The position numbers were made by a program, and so were the translations under genes. From the NCBI GenBank assembly GCA_910577675.1, contig CAJTOR010000087.1, positions 1 through 5,888 of the forward strand: DNA of 5,888 nucleotides, written 5' to 3'. Shown here piece by piece: positions 1 to 5,786 of this stretch. Under the pieces are notes generated by a model. The model had not been told where the DNA came from. It saw only the letters and a list, made by a program, of their open reading frames with translations, and did not search any database. The DNA is from an uncultured Lachnospiraceae bacterium. Lineage in GTDB: Bacteria > Bacillota > Clostridia > Lachnospirales > Lachnospiraceae. Every line of letters starts with the position of its first letter. Positions within the stretch are counted from its first letter, which is position 1.

Positions 1-1
1 C

Positions 2-1402
2 AAAATTAACCGTGCAGCGGACAATGCGGCAGGGCTTGCCATCTCCGAGAAGATGCGCAAGCAGATCCGTGGTCTTGACCAGGCATCCTCGAATGCACAG
101 GACGGTATCTCCGCCGTGCAGACTGCAGAAGGTGCATTGAACGAAGTACAGGATATGCTCCAGAGGATGAATGAGCTCGCAGTTCAGGCAGCGAACGGCA
201 CAAACTCCGTATCCGACCGCCAGTCCATCCAGGATGAAATTGACCAGCTCACCACCGAGATTGACCGTGTATCCGAAACAACGAAATTCAACGAAACCTA
301 CTTGTTAAAGGGTGACAGGGATGCAGAGAAGAGGTATTCCTTCAGCTACAAGCCAGTGGATGCAACGGCAAGCACAGCAAGTGCAACCTTCCAGGCAGAC
401 CCGGCAACAACCCTTGAGGTAGAATTCTCCTTTATTGATGAGGCAGCTGCGGATGACCAGAATGCGATCGCAAAGAATTTAAGGGATCAGGGGATCAGCG
501 TTACCGAGATGATCGTTGCAGAGTATGACGACCAGGGTGCAGTGACCGGCAGTGTGAAGAAGTACAATGTTACTTTGAACGGTGATGCAGCAAAGAACTA
601 TTCCATCAACCTGACAAGCGAGGATGGCACCGCATTTGAGATCGTGGATGCAGGCGGCACCAAGATTGGTGAAGGTACCGTGGGCGGTGGCTCCCTTGTG
701 GATGGCGACGCATCGACCGTAGGCCAGAGCCAGACCGTTGTAATCGCAGCACAGTCCGTTACATCGGCAGCGGCTGACCCGGATGTTGCACGTTTCTATG
801 ACAAGGACGGCAATGCAATCTCGGCAAATGCACTTGGCGATTACTTCTCTTACAGTGTTGAGAGTGGTGAAGTATTTGCACGCGGTGGCGTACAGCTCTA
901 TGATGCGGTTGGCAATGCGATCGACATGGAGAATGCAAGACAGGATGTTGTTGCAAACACCAATGAGTCCACAGAAAAAGGTACCTTGATGGGTGACCTG
1001 AAATTAAAGCTCCATGTTGGTGCAGATGCAACCAAGAACAATCAGATTACAATCAACCTGAAGGCACTGAGTGCAAAAGGTCTTGGCGTGAATGGTCTGA
1101 AGGTAAATGGTGCAGATGATAAGAATGCCCTGGATGCGATCGAAACCATCAAGTCTGCACTTTCCACCGTATCCGCACAGCGTTCCGAGCTCGGTGCTGC
1201 ACAGAACCGTTTGGAGCACACGATTGCGAACTTGGATAACATCGTTGAGAATACCACCAGTGCGGAGTCTGCAATCCGCGATACAGATATGGCTGAGGAG
1301 ATGGTTAAGTACAGCAAGAGCAACATCCTTGCACAGGCTGGCCAGTCGATGCTTGCACAGGCAAATCAGTCCAACCAGGGTGTTCTTTCCCTGCTCGGTT
1401 AA
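2..1402 (+). CDS. Flagellin, 5' end cut by window edge
   Basis: This is the structural subunit of the flagellar filament, exported through the flagellar type III apparatus and polymerised outside the cell. The frame is open from base 2, so the first internal ATG (53) is not the start. The 466 visible residues begin inside the conserved N-terminal D0/D1 helix (KINRAADNAAGLAISEKMR), so about 30-35 residues are missing. The D1 segment LQRMNELAVQ (bases 158-187) matches the region bound by TLR5 in enterobacterial flagellins. Residues of about 106-330 are the variable, surface-exposed region. Conserved D1/D0 sequence resumes near residue 335 (LKLHVGADAT) and ends in the typical VLSLLG. I see no cysteine and no HExxH protease motif. 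Codons favour C-ending forms such as AAC, ATC and GAC, as in highly expressed genes. The family call is very secure. The paralogue (fliC, hag or flaA) cannot be decided, so no symbol is given. Confidence 0.97.
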   Translation, partial: KINRAADNAAGLAISEKMRKQIRGLDQASSNAQDGISAVQTAEGALNEVQDMLQRMNELAVQAANGTNSVSDRQSIQDEIDQLTTEIDRVSETTKFNETYLLKGDRDAEKRYSFSYKPVDATASTASATFQADPATTLEVEFSFIDEAAADDQNAIAKNLRDQGISVTEMIVAEYDDQGAVTGSVKKYNVTLNGDAAKNYSINLTSEDGTAFEIVDAGGTKIGEGTVGGGSLVDGDASTVGQSQTVVIAAQSVTSAAADPDVARFYDKDGNAISANALGDYFSYSVESGEVFARGGVQLYDAVGNAIDMENARQDVVANTNESTEKGTLMGDLKLKLHVGADATKNNQITINLKALSAKGLGVNGLKVNGADDKNALDAIETIKSALSTVSAQRSELGAAQNRLEHTIANLDNIVENTTSAESAIRDTDMAEEMVKYSKSNILAQAGQSMLAQANQSNQGVLSLLG

Positions 1403-1407
1403 TCTGG

Positions 1408-1414
1408 AAGGAGG
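1408..1414 (+). promoter_or_regulatory. Strong ribosome binding site between flagellin and secreted-protein gene
   Basis: AAGGAGG is a full Shine-Dalgarno match lying 8 nt before the ATG at 1423 and only 5 nt after the flagellin stop codon (1400-1402). It fixes the start of the downstream gene. The 20-nt gap has no room for a terminator and no recognisable promoter, so the downstream gene is probably read from the flagellin transcript. Confidence 0.85.
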
Positions 1415-1422
1415 ATAATATT

Positions 1423-2736
1423 ATGTTTAAAAAGAAGTTTTTTGCCAAGGCTTTGGCATTTGCAATGGTAATGGGAAGCGTAGGGATCCATGGCGTAGCG
1501 GTGGCTCCGGTTGGGATTGTAAAGGCAGCAGATGAGCCTATAATAACTTTTGATCCTGTTACGTATGAGGCAACTATTGAAGTAGCTGCCAGCGTTAAGA
1601 GTGGATATGTTTGCTTAAAAGTATTAAAAGAAGATAAATTAGATGCAAAGGTTGTTTCAGAGTCCTGGTATCCAGTAAAAACTGTAAATAGTAAGAATGT
1701 TGCAATTGTTGATTTATCCTTTTTAAAAGCTGCGAAACCGTCATATATTATGGCTGTTGATATGTTAGGTAACAAAAGTGCTTCAGTAACAACAATTGCT
1801 GCCCAGACAAAGACTGCTATTAAGTATGATGCTAAGACCCAGAGCTTTGTGGATAAATCCAAAGCTCCTATAGCAGATGCAGATTTAGCTGGCTATGAGT
1901 ATAAAACTTTATATGGATCAAACTGGGGAACAATTGCTGCAAGTGGTAATACTTTTACCCCATCTACTTTGGCGACGTTTAAGACTGACAAGCTTGAGAA
2001 TGCTGTCGTTGCTGGAACCACACTCGTAGTACGTAAAGCAGCGAGTAAGACAGCAGGGAGTGAAGCTCCGGCCGGTACAGAAGTAAAGGTAAAGATCTCT
2101 GCTGTAGCAAAGGCACCAAAAGTAAAAGTCGATTATGTAAAAGGGGTTATTTCGTTACCGAAGGGTGTTGAGGTTTGTATAGTAGATACCGCAACAGGTA
2201 AATTGAAACAAGGTGGTAGTCCAGCGGCAGATTTATGGGGGAGTACTACTGGCAAACTCACTCAAGAACAAATCTTGACCGCATTACAAGTCGCTGAGGC
2301 TGATACAACTAAAACTCAGGCAATGGGATATACTTTTGCCATTCGGACAGCAGAGATTAAGGATAAAAAGGCCGCTTCAAAGATAGACTTCATCAAAATT
2401 AATCCGGCTCCTATAATCAGTGCGGATACTACTGCGAAAAAAGTTCAAGTATTAAAGGCAACTGACGGTACTACGAAAGAAGATGTATTTGCTTATACAT
2501 TTGAAGCCGATGGTCTTAAGGTAACACCTGGAACTACTTCTACTGTTAATTGTGCCTATTCATTAGATGGTAGGAAATGGGTTCCGATCACAGGGGGAGT
2601 TACCATCAAGGTTGAAGACAAAGCTAAAGTTCAGTTTTACGTTCCAGCAGAAAAGGGTAGCGATACCAAAGCTGCATCATTTGCCTCCAACATAGTTGAG
2701 ATAACCTATGCAAAACCTGCCTCTACTACCAACTGA
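1423..2736 (+). CDS. Secreted protein with four degenerate repeats, function unknown
   Basis: I do not recognise a named family. The 437-residue product starts with a signal peptide: KKK at residues 3-5, a hydrophobic core at about 6-32, and likely cleavage after VKA (35) or A36. I see no lipobox, LPxTG motif, SLH domain or C-terminal membrane helix, so release or loose wall association is likely. The mature part reads as four diverged units, opening near residues 40, 132, 232 and 329. Each begins with a short strand ending in Asp (D44, D136, D237, D334). Each ends with a basic or Ala/Ser-rich strand pair, for example LVVRKAASKT at 201-210 and FYVPAEKGSD at 405-414. Two units carry a Trp motif (YGSNW at 164-168, DGRKW at 382-386). 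This suggests Ig-like or other beta-sandwich domains. Three Cys lie in the mature part (64, 252, 377). The gene sits 20 nt after flagellin but uses more AT-rich codons, so expression level or ancestry may differ. Confidence 0.9.
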   Translation: MFKKKFFAKALAFAMVMGSVGIHGVAVAPVGIVKAADEPIITFDPVTYEATIEVAASVKSGYVCLKVLKEDKLDAKVVSESWYPVKTVNSKNVAIVDLSFLKAAKPSYIMAVDMLGNKSASVTTIAAQTKTAIKYDAKTQSFVDKSKAPIADADLAGYEYKTLYGSNWGTIAASGNTFTPSTLATFKTDKLENAVVAGTTLVVRKAASKTAGSEAPAGTEVKVKISAVAKAPKVKVDYVKGVISLPKGVEVCIVDTATGKLKQGGSPAADLWGSTTGKLTQEQILTALQVAEADTTKTQAMGYTFAIRTAEIKDKKAASKIDFIKINPAPIISADTTAKKVQVLKATDGTTKEDVFAYTFEADGLKVTPGTTSTVNCAYSLDGRKWVPITGGVTIKVEDKAKVQFYVPAEKGSDTKAASFASNIVEITYAKPASTTN

Positions 2737-2755
2737 TATTACTCAATGTTAACTA

Positions 2756-2810
2756 TAGGTATGCCCTTCCTGCAATCAACACATGCTGAATTCAGGGAGG
2801 GCATAACCTA
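2756..2810 (+). terminator. Long hairpin after the secreted-protein gene, no U-tract
   Basis: Starting 19 nt after the stop codon, 2757-2772 (AGGTATGCCCTTCCTG) pairs with 2793-2804 plus 2806-2809. There is one G-T wobble (2769/2797) and one bulged A (2805). The loop is 20 nt (2773-2792), and T2756-A2810 adds a further pair. Its position suits the 3' end of the flagellin/secreted-protein message. No run of T follows, so it is not a canonical intrinsic terminator. It could instead be a 3' stabilising structure or a Rho-related end. Confidence 0.5.
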
Positions 2811-3323
2811 CTCTGCATAGAAATAAGAACCGATATATCCTAAACTATGCCTAAAACTCTCAGGGAAACACACATTCCAAATATACACAACATTTTGCGC
2901 ATCCTGGTGAAATTTGTTAGATTTTGGCTTGACAGATCAATTGATTTTTTACAAAATATCTTAGTAATTTCTTTTTTATTATATAATATACCAATAAATA
3001 CTAATATCAAATCTAATATTTCACACTCAATTTTTAAAGATTTTATATCATAGAATATTAATTACTAATCAAACGGTACAAAAATAAATCAAACAAAATA
3101 GAAAATGTAGAATACCATAATTATGTATTTAATTTTTATTCATTCTGACTGTATATCTTATACTCTCCTGACAAAAAGATAGGACACAGACAGAAAACGC
3201 TACCTTTACAAAGCAACATTCCCATCTGCATCCCAACAGAAAATTTTAAGAAATTACTATATTACAGAAGGATCATCCTCCCATCTTGGCAGGAACATAG
3301 TCAAGAATATTAACAGATAGTGT
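2811..3323. other. AT-rich spacer between convergent genes, no gene seen
   Basis: This stretch has very low G+C, about 17% by hand count over 2941-3120. A 68-codon frame at 2847-3053 lacks a ribosome binding site and has the composition expected of AT-rich noise, so I do not call it. I found no tRNA, riboswitch or CRISPR repeat. A segment at 3168-3190 (CTGACAAAAAGATAGGACAC) loosely resembles IS3-family ends, but no transposase or partner end accompanies it. No clear terminator for the leftward gene ending at 3324 was found here. Confidence 0.6.
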
Positions 3324-5030
3324 TTAAATCTCTACTACCACCTTACATTTCTTACGGTTACACGCAATTCCATACCGGAGAATCTTTCCTATTCCATCCT
3401 GTAGCAATCTGGTTTCATAGCCCATTCTTGAAATCTGTTCTAGGGCGGACTTACAGCCATCCGTCAGATCACCGCCATCAGGGTATTTCATTTCGATAAC
3501 AATCCCGATTCCCTTTTCTTCTGATTCCACCAAAATATCACTGAAACCATCTCCGGACTCCACATTTGATCTTACCCACCAGTCTTCCCGATGACTTAGG
3601 AGCCCGAGCAGGATGCCATGGTAAAAATTTTCCTTTTTTCCCTTGCGTACACTGGTATCCCTTATACTAATTGTTTTAAGCAAATACGCATTAAACAATT
3701 CTTCCACGTCCTGCGCATTCCCGGACAAGAACGCGTCGCACAAGGCATCTAGGCTTGAAGAATCCTTACCTGTTTCCTCACGGAACCATTCCATAATTTG
3801 CTCTACAAAAATCTGACGTATCTCAAGATTAGGAATTGCCAATTCAAACATATCCCCCTCTGGCTTTCCACGCAGGGTCAAGTAACCGGTTGTAAACAAA
3901 ACGCTCCAAAGATTATCCAAACTCTGGTACAAATCCCTGTAAGTCAATTCCTGGTTAATCTTTTTTTTGATGGAACCACCATCAATTAATAATTCCAATT
4001 CTTTTTTTGTTCCGGCAGTGGTCTTTTGCAGGAAATGTTTGATAATATCATTTCCGCTTGTATTAACCCAGTATGCTTCTGGGAGAGCATCCGGCTCGGA
4101 ACGCAGTAAATCCACATAGTTGACTACATCCCATGGGCAATATATATCGGTATCCCCAAAACGATATCCGTCATACCATGTCTTAATCAATTCGTATTTC
4201 TCGCCCAATCCATAATAATGTAATATTTCCCGAACTTCTTCATCGGAAAAACCAAAATGCTCCATAAACCGGACATTTGCAATAGAAAATACTCTAAGGT
4301 TATTTAGCCCTGTAAAAATACTTTCCTTTGCAATGCGCAGGCATCCGGTCAGGACAGCGAAATATAAACTCCCATTAGTTTTCAACGCCTGTCCGAACAG
4401 ATTGCGGATCAGGGTTACCATCCCTTCATAATATCCTGCCTGTTGCGCCTTGTCCAACGGCACATCATATTCATCAATCAGTAAAATAACTTTTTCCCCA
4501 TAATGCTTGGAGAGTAATACGGTTAGTGTCTTTAAACTGCCAGCCAGCACATCATCCGTCATTGTAAAGTCTGGTTCCCCCGGCTCCCCTACATGGATCA
4601 GTTTTCGATACTGATCCTTTTCTTGCCCGGAAAGATACATGCTTTCCAAAAGAAACTGAAAACGCATGGCTTCATTCCCAATAATAGCACAGAGCATGGC
4701 GCGGGCTGTTTTATAATCCGCGGCGCAGATATCTTTAAGCGTAATGGAAACTACAGGGAATTTCCCCATATATTTCTGACATAATTCTGATTCACCTGCA
4801 ATTTTTAACCCTTCAAACAGCTTTGCATCGCATCCATACCCGAAAAAATATTGGAGCATACTCATATTCAGGGACTTGCCAAATCTCCTGGGGCGTGTAA
4901 ACAGATTTACCTTCCCCCAGTTTTCAAGCAGTTCTCCAATCAACCCTGTCTTGTCAACATAATAAAAGCCTTTTCTCCTGATTTCCTCAAAATCCTCAAT
5001 TCCAACTGGCAGTTTTTTCATCGCATCCAC
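3324..5030 (-). CDS. AAA-ATPase-like protein with C-terminal PD-(D/E)XK nuclease-type domain
   Basis: This is a 568-residue member of the large family with an N-terminal AAA-ATPase-like domain and a C-terminal PD-(D/E)XK domain (Pfam AAA-ATPase_like and PDDEXK_9, from memory). Family hallmarks in order are LPVGIEDFEEIR (7-18), YVDKT (24-28), the P-loop TRPRRFGKSL (45-54), Walker B VILLIDEYDVPL (181-192), WYDGYRFG (285-292), CPWDVVNY (298-305), YWVNTSGN (320-327) and TTGYLT (380-385). The P-loop lacks the usual first Gly, which is normal for this family. The nuclease-like core shows D498 in GFSDIL, E513 and K515 in IEMKY, and a following Gln (532), so the catalytic set appears present. Members are common in gut Firmicutes and Bacteroidetes, often in several copies, with no settled function. 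Defence or mobile-element roles are conjecture. The gene is full length and lies 157 bp behind an XRE regulator on the same strand. The start is GTG 5030 or ATG 5021. GTG has the better ribosome site, while many relatives begin at the ATG-equivalent MKKLP. Confidence 0.93.
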   Translation of the reverse strand: MDAMKKLPVGIEDFEEIRRKGFYYVDKTGLIGELLENWGKVNLFTRPRRFGKSLNMSMLQYFFGYGCDAKLFEGLKIAGESELCQKYMGKFPVVSITLKDICAADYKTARAMLCAIIGNEAMRFQFLLESMYLSGQEKDQYRKLIHVGEPGEPDFTMTDDVLAGSLKTLTVLLSKHYGEKVILLIDEYDVPLDKAQQAGYYEGMVTLIRNLFGQALKTNGSLYFAVLTGCLRIAKESIFTGLNNLRVFSIANVRFMEHFGFSDEEVREILHYYGLGEKYELIKTWYDGYRFGDTDIYCPWDVVNYVDLLRSEPDALPEAYWVNTSGNDIIKHFLQKTTAGTKKELELLIDGGSIKKKINQELTYRDLYQSLDNLWSVLFTTGYLTLRGKPEGDMFELAIPNLEIRQIFVEQIMEWFREETGKDSSSLDALCDAFLSGNAQDVEELFNAYLLKTISIRDTSVRKGKKENFYHGILLGLLSHREDWWVRSNVESGDGFSDILVESEEKGIGIVIEMKYPDGGDLTDGCKSALEQISRMGYETRLLQDGIGKILRYGIACNRKKCKVVVEI

Positions 5031-5039
5031 CCCCCTGCA

Positions 5040-5047
5040 CTCCTTCC
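5040..5047 (-). promoter_or_regulatory. Ribosome binding site favouring the GTG start of the ATPase/nuclease gene
   Basis: Read on the minus strand this is GGAAGGAG, ending 9 nt before GTG 5030 but 18 nt before ATG 5021. The spacing favours GTG. A G-rich run just inside (GGGGGGTGG) could serve the ATG instead, so the choice is not final. Confidence 0.6.
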
Positions 5048-5079
5048 ATACATAACATCATTTTGAACCCCACATGTCT

Positions 5080-5100
5080 TGTTATGAAATTAGTATAACA
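5080..5100. promoter_or_regulatory. Inverted repeat over the -10 region, candidate operator
   Basis: TGTTAT (5080-5085) and ATAACA (5095-5100) are perfect 6-bp arms separated by 9 nt. The repeat covers the predicted -10 element and start region of the ATPase/nuclease promoter, a usual place for repressor binding. The adjacent XRE protein is the obvious candidate ligand, by inference only. The hexamer also occurs singly elsewhere in this AT-rich end, so chance is possible. Confidence 0.35.
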
Positions 5101-5120
5101 GGGGTATTGTATAAATGCAA
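5092..5120 (-). promoter_or_regulatory. Probable promoter of the ATPase/nuclease gene
   Basis: On the minus strand, TTGCAT (5120-5115) and TATACT (5097-5092) are separated by 17 nt. A TGT just before the -10 gives an extended -10 (TGnTATACT). Predicted transcription starts near 5085, leaving a leader of about 55 nt. The -35 matches the consensus only in TTG, which an extended -10 can offset. I see no terminator between the XRE gene and here, so read-through from the regulator gene may add to expression. Confidence 0.5.
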
Positions 5121-5187
5121 CGCCCTCTATTTTCATAGCGGTAATGTTTCTTAACAATGTGTTGAAATATGTTCTGGTTTGTTTGCT

Positions 5188-5556
5188 TTACTTCTTTTTA
5201 TCCATCTTTTCATCATACCTTTGTAAAAGCTGTTTGGTGTTATACACGGAAACTCCAATCATTTGCATTTGAATATCCGTGCATTCCATAAGCTGTTCAT
5301 TAATCTCTTGCAGAATCGTCCGCCGTACTGCTTCCTTTGGTGTAATCCCACCATAAAGCAATATGTCCGATGATATTTCGAGTTTATCAGCTAGGTCAAC
5401 AAATAACTGAAAACTAAATTTTGTCTTTCCGTTCTCAATATTGCTCATGTGGGGAACTGAGATATCGAGTAGTTCTGCAAGTTGTTCCTGGGAGAGTCTG
5501 CGGCTCTTACGAAATTTTTTGACCCTTTTCCCAATAGCTGTGTAATCTATTTCCAT
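5188..5556 (-). CDS. XRE-family helix-turn-helix transcriptional regulator
   Basis: This is a 122-residue DNA-binding protein, probably acting as a dimer. The XRE/Cro-type helix-turn-helix covers residues of about 6-66. It includes the basic first helix (GKRVKKFRKSRR), the helix pair from LSQEQLAELL through ISVPHMSNIENGK (21-44), and the closing LFVDLADKLEISSDILLYG segment. Residues of about 73-118 are predicted helical with no known ligand domain, and they may serve dimerisation. The start is set by a strong GGAGGTGA ribosome site 7 nt upstream (5561-5568). The gene lies between an incoming minus-strand gene and the ATPase/nuclease gene, 157 bp before the latter. Control of that gene, of itself, or both is inferred from position and from inverted repeats at both promoters. 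XRE proteins of this size occur on mobile elements and in the core genome alike, so origin cannot be told from this alone. Confidence 0.93.
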   Translation of the reverse strand: MEIDYTAIGKRVKKFRKSRRLSQEQLAELLDISVPHMSNIENGKTKFSFQLFVDLADKLEISSDILLYGGITPKEAVRRTILQEINEQLMECTDIQMQMIGVSVYNTKQLLQRYDEKMDKKK

Positions 5557-5616
5557 AATTTCACCTCCAGCAAAATTAATTTTATTGTATATTTATCAGA
5601 AACAAAATAAAGCTGC

Positions 5617-5645
5617 ATTATAATTTTTGAAAATTTTATTAAACC
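5617..5645 (-). promoter_or_regulatory. Possible XRE gene promoter with consensus -10 and poor -35
   Basis: The minus strand reads TATAAT at 5622-5617, a perfect -10, giving a leader of about 54 nt before ATG 5556. The position 17 nt upstream (5645-5640) reads GGTTTA, a poor -35. In such AT-rich DNA a lone TATAAT can arise by chance. If real, the promoter is weak or needs an activator. Confidence 0.35.
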
Positions 5646-5667
5646 AGACCGAAAGCATTTGGTTTAA
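5639..5667. promoter_or_regulatory. 8-bp inverted repeat at the XRE promoter -35 position, candidate operator
   Basis: TTAAACCA (5639-5646) and TGGTTTAA (5660-5667) are perfect complementary arms with a 13-nt spacer. One arm overlaps the -35 position of the possible XRE promoter and the other lies upstream of it. Arm centres are 21 bp apart, about two helical turns, as expected for a dimeric regulator binding one face. Autoregulation by the XRE protein or control by another factor is possible. Confidence 0.4.
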
Positions 5668-5786
5668 ATTGTAAGAATAATATAAATAGATGCTATCAAG
5701 CATAAATTATTTCCTAAAAATTATCTTATTGCAAATTTTTATCATGTGTTGTTATAGTAAAAATGGTGTATTCGGGGCTGGTTTTG

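Larger units (their letters stand above)
5557..5786. other. AT-rich spacer upstream of the XRE gene
   Basis: These 230 bp separate the end of the incoming minus-strand gene from the XRE gene. They hold the regulator's ribosome site, a perfect 12-bp palindrome AAAATTAATTTT (5572-5583), a -10-like TATAAT on the minus strand and an 8-bp inverted repeat. A promoter-like pair on the plus strand (TTGCAA 5729-5734, TATAGT 5753-5758) is also present. No clear terminator was found for the gene ending at 5787. Confidence 0.6.

Noticed and set aside
53..1402. Taking ATG 53 as the flagellin start
   Set aside because: The conserved flagellin N-terminal helix continues in frame upstream to base 2, so the true start lies outside the window.
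1305..1862. 185-codon minus-strand frame across the flagellin/secreted-protein junction
   Set aside because: It is fully antisense to two well-supported genes, has no ribosome site, and its product has no recognisable features. It is a shadow frame.
2929..2962. Perfect TTGACA that might be a -35 element
   Set aside because: No -10 lies at 16-18 nt. The nearest TATCTT is 22 nt away, and no gene follows.
2847..3053. 68-codon plus-strand frame in the AT-rich spacer
   Set aside because: There is no Shine-Dalgarno sequence before the ATG, and the Ile/Asn/Phe-rich product is what AT-rich noise encodes.
3282..3300. Short GGAGG/CCTTC hairpin as terminator for the ATPase/nuclease gene
   Set aside because: The stem is five pairs with a G-T wobble and has no T-run on the minus strand.
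3276..3323. Minus-strand peptide TLSVNILDYVPAKMGG, possibly a gene remnant just past the ATPase/nuclease stop
   Set aside because: It is only 16 codons between stops. It reads like protein, but I cannot tie it to any family.
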